Origin: Synchiropus splendidus
Lineage: Eukaryota > Chordata > Actinopteri > Syngnathiformes > Callionymidae
Direction of reading: 5' to 3'
Assembly: GCF_027744825.2 (NCBI RefSeq)
Contig: NC_071348.1
Coordinates: 19,253,563 to 19,317,562 of the forward strand
DNA: 64,000 bases
In this document: one piece after another, positions 1 to 9,399 of the stretch
Layout: each line of letters opens with the position of its first letter
How positions within the stretch are numbered: the stretch's first letter is position 1
Notes under the pieces: model-generated
What the model saw: only the letters and a program-made list of their open reading frames with translations
What the model was told of the DNA's origin: nothing
Databases searched by the model: none
Program-made: the position numbers and the translations under genes

Positions 1-1209
1 GACATCGCATCAGACATCGCGTGAAGGAGCTGAGAACAGAGCAGGTCTGGCACGCAGCGCCTACTGTGAGATCCTCTGAAGAGGTGGCTTTCGTGGTCCT
101 GTGGCGACCCCTGCTGGAAACTGGCGAGTCTGAGGAATAAGAAAAGTTAATGGCAGAATTGAAACTCTCCTGACTTTTGGCTGCAACCGGGATCTGTAGA
201 GAGACGGGAAAGTGATATTTGATGCCTATGCTTCCTATTGTGGCTAATCTGAGGAAAACCACCAAGCTCCAGAAACTTCCCCAGGTACAGTTCTGACGTC
301 AGGGATAACGTGGCAGATAGACCATTACTTTACTGCTCTGTCTCATGAGACGATGTCAAACAAAAACACATTTTTTAAGCCGGAGTTCGGACTGACTGGA
401 ACCGGAAGAGATCTTGGCGGGTGATGATCCTTAATTTTAGGCAGAGAAGAAGCGGACCCGATACCAAAGTAATGAATCTTATTTTTTTACAAGTTAGACT
501 TTGGTTTAGATGTATGCTTTTAAATACAAAGCATACAGCAGAGGTGAGAGCAGCCGACTGGTCTCTTCAAGAGAAGCAGCGATGATCAGCGCGGCTATTA
601 TACGGTGTTCCCCCCGGGCGGCTGTGTGTGGAGGAGGCGCCGCGAGCAGAGCACCATGCCGACGGACTGTTGAATCTCTGGTGGACTGAGAGAGGTTCTG
701 CGATGGATGAGCCTGTCCACGGAGCTCATAAGGAGTGCGATGATGAGCTATGAGCAAGCGCTATGAGCCGGTTGCCGACGGCTGAGACACCATTCTACTG
801 CACGATGGTGGCTCTGTCACGCTGGGTGTGATGGTCACTCCTCATGTGGGATGTCAAGCTCCAGGGGCGAGGGAATCGCACATTACGGCTGAGTGAGAGT
901 GAGCGTCGTGCCGCAAAATCCAAACCCTCCACCTGGCAGAAAGCTCCGTACCTGACCACGTGCGTTCCGAGTGCCAGTGGAGTGTCAGAACTGCGCCGGG
1001 AATAGTCCGGAATGAATTGGACGAGCAGTTGATGTTTACCCAACAGACGGCAGTCCACACTCATTTGGGATTATATACTTTGAGTGTTGCGGGTACTTTA
1101 GCATTTCGAATAGTGAACTGCACTTCGGGGGGCAAAAGACTGCCTGCCAGCCTTGAAGTAGCCATGCTTTGAGGGGACGCCCCAGGATCAGAGGTCCGCT
1201 CATAATTTC
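1..1209 (-). mobile_element. DIRS-associated module M1, partial
   Basis: The reverse complement of this block matches 14649-15806 nearly end to end. Shared landmarks include the stretch around 1170-1209 (equal to 14640-14690), the block at 860-1010 (equal to 14840-14950) and the first bases of the window (equal to 15787-15806). In the plus-strand copies the block is followed by a DIRS reverse-transcriptase fragment, which is why I assign it to a DIRS-like element. On the minus strand, 757-506 encodes a short frame ending in an ALIIAASLEETSRLLSPLL-like segment that recurs in three other modules. No intact protein is present. The 5' continuation lies outside the window. Confidence 0.6.
506..757 (-). 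pseudogene. Conserved module ORF fragment, function unknown
   Basis: This is an 83-codon open stretch. Residues about 48-73 (GEHRIIAALIIAASLEETSR and onward) resemble the C-terminal part of reading frames in the other DIRS-associated modules at 15062-15265, 9754-9836 and near 17690-17765. Upstream DNA matches the frame that reads LENIIALFMSSVD in the other copies, but here it is disrupted. I do not recognise the protein family. A remnant of the DIRS first ORF (gag-like) is the simplest guess from its position upstream of the RT. Open length alone would not be significant. Confidence 0.25.
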
Positions 1210-1394
1210 TGCCCCGTGTTAAAGGACTGTTTGGGAGGGAGGCAGGCTCCAGGGACAGCTGGACACAAACATATTCCAGGAATATTACACCAGCCTTTCT
1301 ACTTCACTGGAAGTGCCAGGGCACTCCACAAAATCTGATTGTGAAATTAAAGAGGCGTGAGTGAGTGACTCTGTAATTGTGAAATTACAGCCGG
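1210..1394. other. Unassigned spacer
   Basis: I see no coding signal or repeat match here. It lies between module M1 and the motif shared with 6055-6180. Arm B has no counterpart at the equivalent position: there the module follows the motif directly. Confidence 0.4.
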
Positions 1395-1505
1395 CACATC
1401 TGGCACATCAAGAGAAGAAGAGGTGCGGAGCGGCTCATCTGAACCACGGAAACTTCATGCAGGACTGAAGTCTCATCGCAGTCAGGGGAGAACAATTGCC
1501 GCGCT
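1395..1505 (-). repeat. Short dispersed motif shared by the composite elements
   Basis: This block matches 6055-6180 in the same orientation, and its reverse complement matches 14584-14640 and 23911-23967. The common core includes CTGAAGTTTCCGTGGT and TGACTGCGA. In arm A it marks where the gypsy element is cut off and the DIRS-associated sequence resumes. It may be a terminal or regulatory segment of the DIRS-like element. Confidence 0.55.
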
Positions 1506-1529
1506 TCCTGGCAAACCGATCCACTCAAA

Positions 1530-1899
1530 TATTTGTGAAAGTGCTGCACCCCAAAAATGACTGCTAAGCCCTCTTTATCCAACTGTGAATAGTTTTTTTC
1601 TGCTGCTGTGGGTGTGCGCGAGGCATAACCCACAGGCTTTTCTGCTCCCCCTTCCAGCCTGTGTGCCAAGACTGCCCCCACCCCATAAGGTGAGGTATCA
1701 TATGACAGCAGTAAGTTTTTGTTCATCATAATGAACCAACACTTGACTGCTTTGTAGTAACTTCTTTGCCTGCTTAAAAGCCTCTTCTTGCTCAACCTCC
1801 CACCTCCGTTTGTCATCTTTCCTCAGTAACTTGTGTAATGGAGCCGGCACAGCAGACAAGTTCGGCAAGTTATAAAAGTTTAGCAGACCTAGAAAAGCT
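1530..1899 (-). pseudogene. Gypsy pol fragment: RT-RNase H connection and RNase H
   Basis: The minus-strand frame from 1899 reads VKAFLGLLNFYNLPN and continues into the tether, which is typical just after gypsy RT. A frameshift near 1720 leads into an RNase H domain: YDTSPYGVGAVLAH carries the first catalytic Asp, KNYSQLDKEGLAV carries the conserved Glu, and FHKYLSG follows. The fragment continues directly from the RT part that ends at 3412. The piggyBac element sits exactly between the SVSEL and VKAFLG segments, which are adjacent in intact gypsy proteins. The domain ends near 1530, where unrelated sequence begins. Confidence 0.85.
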
Positions 1900-1903
1900 T
1901 TAA
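1900..1903. repeat. TTAA target-site duplication, left
   Basis: TTAA lies immediately outside the CCCTCGTATTATG terminal repeat. It is matched by TTAA at 3408-3411. piggyBac transposases insert at TTAA and duplicate it. Confidence 0.92.
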
Positions 1904-1916
1904 CCCTCGTATTATG
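1904..1916 (+). repeat. piggyBac left terminal inverted repeat
   Basis: CCCTCGTATTATG is the exact reverse complement of 3395-3407. It begins with the CCC that is usual for piggyBac ends. Confidence 0.9.
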
Positions 1917-2332
1917 CTTAGGGTCAATTTGACCGATATCCGTTTTTGTGTTCATAAAAGTAGTGGTTATCCTGACTTTTTCTTCATAAAATTTTGTGAC
2001 TTTTCCTCATCAAGGGTAATGAACAGGTGTGTAAAATCTGGACACTTTGATGTCAAGTGGCATGTCTGTACAGAGCTTTTATACAAAGATGATGTTGCGG
2101 GTCATTTTGACCCGGATTCTTTAATGTGGGTAAGTGGCTGTTCAGATCCAAAATAAACATGTCTCTTTGATATACCTATTTAGACTGCCCAGCTATGTGT
2201 ATTTTGATTGATTTGATTGTCTGAATAGCCATTCAGACCCAGCTGTGTGTAGAGGGATAACTTTCTCTCCCTTGTTCTTGTCAGTGTTCTCATGTAGTCT
2301 CTTTGACAAACCAAAAATGAGCTACAGAAGGT

Positions 2333-3110
2333 TTACAGTACATGCCCAACAAGCTCGCCAAGTATGGCATCAAAATATGGGTGGCCTGTGATGCAAAATC
2401 TAGCTATGCCTGTAATATGAAAGTATACGCTGGAAAGCTACCTGGAAGAGCACCCGAGAACAATCAGGGGATGCGTGTAGTGATGGACATGAGTGAAGGG
2501 CTTACATTCTATCTCCTTGGAGATGAACTTCAGAAGAGAAAGCTGGACAGCGGGAACAGTCAGAAGAAAGAAGCCAGACCTTCCCAAGGAAATTCTGAAG
2601 GTGCAGGGCAGACCTCTGCATTGCTCAATATTTGCTTTCAGTGACAAGGCAACAGTTGTTTCATACTGCCCAAAGAGAAACAAGAATGTTCTTGTAATGA
2701 GCACAATGCACAGAGATGCATCTCTAAGCACAAGAGAAGACATGCAGCCACACATGATCCTGGACTGAAACTGCACCAAAAAAGGAGTTGACAAAGTCAC
2801 AGCAACATACAGCTGCCAGCGCAAGACTGCCCATTGCCCCTTGGTGATTTTCTGCAACATCGTTGTTGTGTCTGCTTACAATGCCTATGTCCCGTCACTC
2901 CCAAGCTGCAGAGTCAAGCCAGGCCACCTCGATGCCCAGCAACTGCTGCTGTCATTGACAAAGGTCAAGCTCACATCACCCTACCAATCTGCCAAGGATG
3001 CATTGGATACAGGTGTGAAGAAACGGAAAAGATGCGAGATCTGACAGTAAAACAAGTACCTGTTTTGTGAAATGCAAGAATTGCATCTACAAAACACACA
3101 GTTACAGTCT
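2333..3110 (+). pseudogene. piggyBac (PGBD-like) transposase fragment
   Basis: From about 2336 the frame reads QYMPNKLAKYGIKIWVACDA, then NMKVYAGKLPGRAPENNQGM and MRVVMDMSEGL, the central part of piggyBac transposases. The following block with the second catalytic Asp (family motif CDNFFTSY) is deleted. After a frameshift near 2515-2540 the protein continues as TVRRKKPDLP, VVSYCPKRNKNVLVMSTMHR and HMILD. It then meets a TGA at 2766, and in the same frame continues as KKGVDKV (the third catalytic Asp region), ATYSCQRKTAHCPLVIFCNI and VSAYNAYV. A cysteine-rich tail (CFVKCKNCIYKTHS) follows in another frame near 3055-3105. The N-terminal half with the first catalytic Asp is missing. It cannot be active. 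Confidence 0.88.
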
Positions 3111-3394
3111 GTCCATCATGTGGAGAGCATTGAACATATTGAACATTGAAAAATGGGTCAAGTTAAATGAAAATAAAAGTGTTTGTGATGAGGGAAAAAC
3201 TGAAATTGCTCTTAAATATAGGGTTGAAATTGTAAATGTGTTCTATGTCTGTTTTACAAATTTTTATATAATCTAAAATGAAGATGTTTTGAAGATTGAA
3301 GATTGGTTCAATCTGTTTTTTTGACTGTTTTGAGTGGATTTACACAGTGTGTGTCAAAATGACCCCCAACATAATCAATGTAATTTTTTTTCAT

Positions 3395-3407
3395 CATAAT
3401 ACGAGGG
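3395..3407 (-). repeat. piggyBac right terminal inverted repeat
   Basis: CATAATACGAGGG is the exact reverse complement of 1904-1916 and is followed by TTAA. Confidence 0.9.
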
Positions 3408-3411
3408 TTAA
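3408..3411. repeat. TTAA target-site duplication, right
   Basis: This is the second copy of the TTAA target, directly after the right terminal repeat. Removing 1904-3407 plus one TTAA brings the two halves of the gypsy pol frame together. Confidence 0.92.
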
Positions 3412-4622
3412 GTTCACTTACAGACCGTGGCACCAGAGCCTCCTGGACTGCTTTGACCTTCGCTGGCATTGGATGCAGGCCTGTCCTGTCCACCTGATGA
3501 CCCAAGAATGTTACTTTGTTTTCCATGGACTGACGCTTTCTCCGTTACAACTTCAGGCCTTTATCCTCCAACCTCTGCAGCACTTCGTTGAGTGTTTGCA
3601 GATGAGAGCTGTCATCTCTTCTTCTCAATATAATTTCATGTAAATACACTGCCACAGTTAACATACCTTGAAGTACATTCTCCATGGTGCGTTGGAAAAT
3701 AGCAGGACTGGAGTTTACTCCAAAAGGCAGACGTGTATATGTTAAAAGACCTTTGTGAGTGTTGACACTCACAAAATTCCTTGATTCCTTTTCAAGGACT
3801 ATTTGCTGATATGCTTGGCTCATATCGAGTTTTGTGAACTTCTGTCCCCCTGCAGGCTTGCCATCATATCCTCCATTCTTGGAATCGGATACTGTTCGGT
3901 CGTGGAGACTTTGTTCACTGTTAATTTATAATCTCCACAAATCCTCACACTACCATCAGGTTTGAACACAGGCACAATAGGTGCTGCCCATTCAGAGAAC
4001 ATCACAGGTTCCAATATTCTTTCCTCTGCTAGTCTCTGAAGTTCGATTTCCACTTTTCTTTTAATGGCAAATGGAACCGACCTGGGTTTGTAAAATAAGG
4101 GCGTGGCATCCTGAGCCACATGAATCTTGGCTGTGGCCCTTAATGACCCTAACTCTTCTTTGAATACCTTCTCATGTCGGGAGAGAACCTCTTGCAGGGA
4201 ACTGTCCACCTCATCTGTTTTGTGGACAAACTGCCCCTCTATCTGGAATGCTTTCATCCTGCCTCTGCCCAGAAGACTTGCTCCTGAACCTTTCACCAAC
4301 CTTTCAACAATGACAGGCAGCCATTTGATCTGATCATTGTGTTCAACCTTGACCTTAATTGCCCCCACCACTGGAACCTGATGACCTCCATATGTTTTTA
4401 ACTTTATCTTGCAGTCCACAAGTTTAGTGTTAGTTCTGTTTTGTCAACCATCTGTTGAGCCATAATAGTGTAACTGCAGCCGGTGTCTACCTCAAAAACC
4501 ACCTTCTTTCCATTTACCCTCAACGGCTCTACTCTAGGAATGTCCAGTTCCTCACTGCTGCATCTTCTTTTATCTGTCACTGTAAACATCTCTTCATTTT
4601 CACTGTCATCCTTCTCCTGCAT
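3412..4622 (-). pseudogene. Gypsy pol: aspartic protease and reverse transcriptase, degenerate
   Basis: At 4622-4404 a retropepsin-like frame reads VVFEVDTGCSYTIMAQQMV with the DTG active site. At 4419-3850 comes the linker and RT fingers: FYKPRSVPFAIK, EWAAPIVPVFKPDGSVRICGDY and QYPIPRMEDMMASLQG. A frameshift in a G run near 3848 moves to the next frame with LDMSQAYQQ (first catalytic Asp kept), then LLTYTRLPFGVNSSPAIFQR. The expected YxDD box is YLHE, so both key aspartates are lost. After another shift, 3526-3412 reads MENKVTFLGHQVDRTGLHPM and ends at SVSEL, where the piggyBac element begins. The order and motifs fit a Ty3/gypsy pol polyprotein. Confidence 0.88.
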
Positions 4623-5396
4623 GAAATTTGTTCGACGGCGTTGTACCTTTCCCCCTTTTTCTTGTTTGTTTTGTCTCCCTCACCTCTGTCATATTTTTAC
4701 GTACTGTCTTTAAGTGATCCACTTTTCCACAGTTATGACATTTGACCTCAGCAAACCGGCAATCACTGGCCAAGTGAGTCTCTCCACCACATCTATAGCA
4801 CCTTCTCGACTCCATGGACACTACTGCCCTCGTCTCTTCCACTTTGTTGACCGGTGATGGAGTGAGTCCTTCACACCTCGTGGGTTCATCAAGTCTCTAT
4901 CTGCAGCTTCCATCGCTAAGGCCACTTTGAACGCTCTGTCAAATGTCAGTCCATCCTGCGACAGCAGCTTCCTCTATATCCTGTCGTCGTTGAACCCACA
5001 CACCAAGCGGTCTCTCAGCATCACAGTCAGTGTCTCACCATAGTTACAATCATGAGCCAGTTCCTCAACTCCGCCACGTAGTCACAAACGGTCTCTTCAG
5101 TCCTTCTATTCTTCTTCCATCGTTGCATAATCTCACTCGGTTTCAGATGGAAATGATTCCTCAAAAGGATGACCAGTTCAGCATACGAACGATCCCCTGG
5201 TTTTTCCGGTCTCAACAGTTTCCTCAAATGCTCCGCATATGCCTGGGCCCCGACACTGCTGAGCAACACTGCGCGCTGTATATCCTCATCTTCAATGACG
5301 TTTGCAATAAAAAAAATGTTCCAAAATTTCACAATAGTCCTCCCATGAATGCGAACTAGCTTCGAAAGGCGTCACTGTACCCACAGTAGCCGCCAT
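4606..5396 (-). pseudogene. Gypsy gag, degenerate
   Basis: The likely start is the ATG at 5396 (MAATVGTVTPFE), typical of fish gypsy Gag proteins. A T-run near 5310 causes a frameshift. The frame 5332-5027 then carries the capsid-like part (DEDIQRAVLLSSVGAQAYAE, LLRPEKPGDRSYAELVILLR, FHLKPSEIMQRW). The region 5020-4845 continues as MLRDRLVCGFNDDRI, a stop, then LTFDRAFKVALAMEAADRD. At 4842-4606 lies the nucleocapsid: CYRCGGETHLASDC is an intact CX2CX4HX4C knuckle. A second knuckle, CHNCGKVDHLKTVR, has lost its last Cys. Gag would package the RNA in virus-like particles. Confidence 0.85.
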
Positions 5397-5496
5397 GATT
5401 ATCGCTATGATGAACAAACTACACAAAAACGTTGCCGTCAGTTACCACAGTGACCGGTTTGCAAAAAGTCTCGTTCTTTATCCTCGTCGCTAACAG
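5397..5496 (-). other. Gypsy leader between LTR candidate and gag
   Basis: On the minus strand the sequence after the putative LTR end begins CTGTTAGCGACGAGGAT, which resembles the leader or primer-binding zone commonly seen in vertebrate gypsy elements (my recollection, not tested). It runs 100 bases to the gag ATG at 5396. Arm B loses homology exactly here. Confidence 0.45.
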
Positions 5497-5638
5497 TGAT
5501 GGCCGAAACTGAAAGGACTCACAGGAGGTATCAACACAGCAGGTTTTATTCACGATTCCAACTTCCAACAAACCGGATGGTGACACGGCAACATAACAAG
5601 AGCGCCCCCAAGTTGTGACCCCAAATAATCCCATGACA
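5497..5638 (-). repeat. Candidate gypsy 5' LTR, about 142 bp
   Basis: The minus-strand block starts TGTCATGGG and ends GGCCATCA (TG...CA). It contains an AATAAA polyadenylation signal and is followed by a leader and gag. The matching block in arm B is 14096-14240, after which the arms diverge. The exact 5' boundary is uncertain because homology between arms continues upstream of the TG. Confidence 0.5.
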
Positions 5639-6048
5639 CATCACAACACGTCCATTGAAGAACTTCTTCTCCGGTTTGCTGTGCAGTCTGAATATGAGGC
5701 CTGAGGCATTCTGAGGACTCATGCGCTGACTCCTCCGAGAGCCGCACTGGACCCTGGAGCAGAGGATGGTCCGATGTTGGCAGTCAGCTGCACCTGGGTC
5801 ACCTCATCCCCCGGACAGAGTTGTCTTGAGAGCACAAAAAGGCCAAACTGTTGGCCATCGCTCTGATCTGTGCAGCTCCCTTCCCCCCATGCAGGTCCGG
5901 AAGTAGAGGGGAGCCGTCGTACGATCTCCGGACACTGAGAGGGTTCCGTCCCAGCCAGGTTTTGGCCGAACCCCGGCATCAGCGTGGCTCTCATTACGTC
6001 GGTGATGGACGTTGCACTTTCTTCTTACCCCTCAAATGCGCCGCCGGA

Positions 6049-6330
6049 GCCGATGCACCTGGCACATCAAGCGAGGGAGCTTGAGAAATGAAGATGAGCG
6101 GAGTGCCTCATCTGGACCACGGAAACTTCAGCAGAGACTGACGTCTCATCGCAGTCATGGGAGAACGATTGCCGCACGCCGTGACGCACCGGTATTTCAT
6201 AGCTCGTGATGCCGACATCCTCCTATTTAAGGGAGCAACGCCGTTTAGCTTCAGCCAAGCACAGAGGCATGTCGGACTTGATCGGGTAAACTGGATGGTC
6301 GCCATCTGCCTGTAAATTGTTACCGGTCAC
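6049..6330. repeat. 282-bp arm-A-specific block flanked by 13-bp direct repeats
   Basis: ATGCGCCGCCGGA occurs at 6036-6048 and 6331-6343. Arm B has this sequence once (near 13684-13697) and lacks the block between. The block contains the dispersed motif also found at 1395-1505 and a TATA-like TATTTAAGG near 6223 on the plus strand. It is either an insertion with target duplication or a partial tandem duplication of DIRS-associated sequence. Confidence 0.6.
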
Positions 6331-7009
6331 ATGCGCCGCCGGAATATAGGCACGATTCACACTCTCATCCCACCCCGTTGAAGTAAGATGGAGAGAGAAG
6401 TGTTGTGATGGCTTTACAAATCACTCCCAATGTTTCAAAAGAAACTAGCCTCATAACTGTGCTGGATTTGAGATCGTAGAACAACCTATATGCTTATTAA
6501 CGTTGTCTTTGTTTGGATGAACCGAAGGAGACAAGTGATCCAAACACTAAAGCACAGCATGGCACAAAAAGTGCAAGAAGCAACGCAGTCCTTGGCCACT
6601 CCGGGGCCAGGAGGCGATGAGTTAATCTCGTCCATCCTGCAGTGACTGGAATCCGAGTGTAGCCAGGATGAAGGGGGAGCTCAGGTGAGCAATCCGGAAC
6701 CCATCCGGAACTCTGAATCACCCAAGAGGTCATCTTGACCACAAAGCTTAACCCCCAGCCTTGCAACATGGCCTGACCTGAGAACCATGGGCCGTCCAGA
6801 CCGGAAGTCTGACTGGCACAGCTGGCTCTTTTGCCAGACTGCTGTCAATGAGATGCACGTTTTGCTGCACTGAACCGCCTTTAATGTCACCGGCGATGTT
6901 GCTTCGGTATGACGGACGGAGGTGAGGCCAGAGTCCTGTCGATATCTCGGATGGGCCATCTTATGATAGTCCCTACGCCACCAGCCTGTCTGTCCAGCCT
7001 GATTGAATG

Positions 7010-7250
7010 AATGGGTTGTGAAGATGTAGCATTAACAACCCCTCATACATAGAGTGTAATTTTACACTCAAGGTGGCAGGAGCTGCCGTCTCGCCTTTAC
7101 CACCGTAAGCTGAAATAGAGGCTGGCGTTAACAACCCCTTATATATAGAGTGAAACTTACACTCTGAATCAGCAGGAACTGCGTTGCCCTCTTTTAGCCA
7201 CGATACGGCTGAAATAGAATGTGGCATTAACAATCCTCCATACCTGGAGA
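7010..7250 (-). repeat. Tandem units of about 95 bp with short dyads
   Basis: The elements GTTAATGC, TATTTCAGC and an inverted pair GAGTGTAA/TTACACTC recur two to three times with a spacing near 90-100 bp. The same organisation is present at 12866-13078 in arm B. Confidence 0.65.
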
Positions 7251-7433
7251 GAAATCATTTACTGAGCAGCTGCAGTGAGGGTTTTAGTCTGAGCTGAGCA
7301 AGAAAGAGGGAGTTTATTCACAAATGAATAGACAGTTATGCAGGAATCCGGTGGATCTTGGGACGCTGCACACCCCACAGCAATGTAATGAAGCAGATAC
7401 TGGTGTCCCAGAGCCAGTGCTGTCAATGAGGGA

Positions 7434-8412
7434 CTATTCGTCGAAGGGTTCGGCTGCTCCTGAAGACAGAACGACATGAGGGAAGGAGGATGGAGACACA
7501 TTAGACAAATAGTGGTGAGCAAAAGTCGAGATTGATGACCAAGAAGCTGCCTGGCAGATTTCTGCCAGAGATACTCCCTTGAAAGCAGCCACAGATGTTG
7601 CCAGGTCATTTTTCATGATGGCAATTCTAAGCCAATGCGACAACCTGTGAGGGGACAGCGCCTGCCCCATCTTACCATCTGCGACAGCCACCCACAGACT
7701 GTCCGTCTTTTATGTAGGGTGGGACTCGACCCAATTAAGATTTTAGCTCTCTCACCGGACACATTTTGTGTAAATGCTCATGCTCCTCGTCTGAATGGGG
7801 AGGAGGGCATTAAACCTTTCTTGAAAAGGAGCTGACCTGTGAAGAAGAAGAGAGTCATTTAGGTGCGATGGCAGGGTTGGGTCTAAGTGACACCGCCGAG
7901 TCATTGTCACCAAAAGAGATGCAATCAGGGCAGATGGAAAAAGAACTCAGCTCTCCCACTCTCTTTGGTGAAGCTAAGGCTATAAGATGAGCTGCCTTGT
8001 AAGCTGCTAGCTCCAGGGAGGCCTCATCGAGTGGCTCGAAAGGAGAGTGAATTGAGTACCAGCGGCAGGACCCAGTAGAGACATAAATGTCTTGAGGTTG
8101 GTCTAAGCCTTTTCACTCCTCTCATGAAACGGCTCACTCGACGATGCTCGCCAAAGGGATGGCCGTCCAGACCATTGTGTAGCATGGAATGGGCTGCTAC
8201 ATAAACCCGTAATGTGGTGCAGCTCCGATCTTCGTTAACCAGATGCTGGAGAAAAGAGAGGATTAGAGAAACAGGCGCCGATTCTGGGAAGGCTGACTGG
8301 GTTCCACACCATTGGGGAAAAAATGTGCAATTAGCATTGTATGCTCTGAGGGTTGGCAGAGCTTAAACGTTCTGAAGAGTCAATTGGACATCAGGAGGCA
8401 AGTGACTAATTC
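7434..8412 (-). pseudogene. DIRS tyrosine recombinase, arm A, degenerate
   Basis: On the minus strand 8320-7955 holds the recombinase N-terminal part in several frames (LRVYVAAHSM-like, then PFEPLDEASLELAAYKAAHL and ASPKRVGEL). The catalytic part follows at 7840-7434: GQALSPHRLSHWLRIAIMK, then TSVAAFKGVSLAEICQAAS and STFAHHYLSNV. The last segment keeps the catalytic Tyr. Compared with arm B, about 62 bp are deleted after IAIMK, removing the block where this family has its RAHSTR-like His/Arg box. DIRS elements use this enzyme instead of an integrase to insert a circular cDNA. The gene is inactive. Confidence 0.82.
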
Positions 8413-9397
8413 TTAACCCTGGAGAAGCCAAACCGTGAGGGGTCGTCCTATTATTGGCGGAGACCTCAGGGTTTCTGATGCTTGCAGAAGCGCTGACCTC
8501 GATGGAGAGAACTCCCAGGGGCCTTTGATCCCCATCTGACACATGTCCGGATACCAGCTGGAGCTGGGGCTGTTTAGATTAAGGCAATGAGGAGGAAAGG
8601 CATACAGGAATCCTTCTGGCCACCTTGGATGAGCCAGGGCGTCCACTCCCAGTGGAGGGTCATCGGATCTACGGAAAGAGAACCAGCGAGGACATTTGTA
8701 GTTCTCTCTGCTCGCAAAGAGATCAGCCACTGGGTGGCCGAAAAACTCCAAGATCATATTTGCCGTCTCCTGAGATAAACTCCATTCAACTGGCAGTGGT
8801 CTCCGAGATAATCCATCTGCTGCCACATTGTCTCCACCTGGAACATGCAGAGTCCTCAATGAGGCTAATTCTACATCAGCCCAGAGAAAAAATCTTTCTT
8901 GCTAGGTTGTGTAACACAGACGACCTCACGCCACCCTGGTGGTTGATATAGGCCACTGTGGTGGAGCTGTCTGATCTCACCATAACGTGGTTCCCACTTA
9001 GATGGAGAGAAAGAGCCACCAACACTTTAAAAACTGCAAACAGTTCCAGCAGGTTAGTGGAACGACTTTTGGAACTGCTCCAGATCCCAATGACGCATGT
9101 TGATCATGGTGGCCTACCCAGCCTGACAGAGATGCATCTGTAAATACTTTTAAAGAAGTGTTTTGACAATGCAAGGATAAAGTGCGATGGAGGTTTGAAG
9201 CAGAGTTCCTAAACCTCACAATTGTCAGAGCTCGTGGAGACACTTTCACCAACCGTCTCTGATCCCGGACAGGTTGAAGATTGAGCGGTCGGAACCCTGA
9301 CTGCAGACTTCGCATGTTCAGGAGACCCTGGCGGACGACGGAGTGGGCTGCTGACATCATGCCCAGGAGCCTCATAATCCATAAGGCTGGAACCACA
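8413..9397 (-). pseudogene. DIRS RNase H region, arm A, degenerate
   Basis: The minus-strand frame 9396-8998 reads RLLGMMSAAHSVVRQGLLNM and, at residues 84-98, VFTDASLSGWVG, which is the first catalytic block of RNase H. After a break, 8990-8865 carries VRSDSSTTVAYINHQGG. The frame 8859-8413 reads LHVPGGDNVAADGLSRRPLP, FFGHPVADLFASRENYKCPR and LGVDALAHPRWPEGFLYAFP, all hallmark DIRS pol segments between RNase H and the recombinase. Frameshifts separate the parts. The element is truncated at 9397, where satellite-like DNA begins, so arm A has no RT. Confidence 0.85.
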
Positions 9398-9399
9398 CA

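Larger units (their letters stand above)
1904..3407 (+). mobile_element. piggyBac-superfamily DNA transposon, 1504 bp, internally deleted
   Basis: Both ends carry the perfect 13-bp inverted repeat CCCTCGTATTATG, flanked by TTAA on each side. The interior encodes a partial piggyBac transposase. Just inside the left end is GGGTCAATTTGACC (1921-1934). A related dyad, CGGGTCA-TTT-TGACCCG, lies at 2098-2114, and GTCAAAATGACCCCC at 3353-3367 near the right end. Fish genomes hold many piggyBac-like elements with such ends. The insertion splits a gypsy pol gene, so it is younger than the gypsy copy. The left 430 bp (1917-2330) holds no recognisable protein and replaces the N-terminal half of the transposase. 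Confidence 0.9.
1506..5496 (-). mobile_element. Degenerate Ty3/gypsy retrotransposon, 3' truncated, split by a piggyBac element
   Basis: On the minus strand the order is leader, gag (5396-4606), protease (4622-4404), reverse transcriptase (about 4300-3412), then, after the piggyBac insertion, the end of RT and RNase H (1899-1530). This protein order is that of Ty3/gypsy elements. No integrase, env or 3' LTR is seen: homology stops near 1506. The upstream LTR candidate is at 5638-5497. Several frameshifts, a gag stop codon and loss of the RT catalytic aspartates show that the element is dead. It interrupts sequence that in the inverted arm (14240-14584) contains only an LTR-like block. Confidence 0.85.
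5639..7433 (-). other. DIRS 3' non-coding region, arm A
   Basis: Downstream of the recombinase fragment on the minus strand, this region matches 12670-14095 in arm B throughout, apart from indels. It holds no recognisable protein. It contains two or three roughly 95-bp tandem units with GAGTGTAA/TTACACTC dyads (7010-7250) and an extra block at 6049-6330. Open frames at 6959-6681 and 5994-5719 have counterparts in arm B (13236-13457 and 13738 onward), but this may simply reflect shared descent. Confidence 0.55.
1..9397 (-). repeat. Left arm (A) of a large diverged inverted duplication
   Basis: Read on the minus strand from 9397 to 1, this stretch has the same order of blocks as 11283-15806 on the plus strand: DIRS RNase H, tyrosine recombinase, 3' non-coding region, LTR-like block, a conserved motif around 1430-1505, then a DIRS-associated module reaching position 1. 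The blocks align by eye at roughly 85-90% identity. Arm A is longer because it carries a gypsy element (1506-5496) with a piggyBac insertion (1904-3407). Homology is still present at position 1, so the arm probably continues outside the window. An alternative is two independently inserted composite elements in opposite orientation. Confidence 0.75.

Noticed and set aside
960..1172. Plus-strand open frame in module M1
   Set aside because: It is antisense to the orientation in which the module is shared with DIRS-linked copies and has no motif.
2342..3070. A domesticated host PGBD gene
   Set aside because: The frame has a deletion over a catalytic block, a frameshift and a stop. It lies inside terminal repeats with TTAA on both sides, so it is a transposon remnant.
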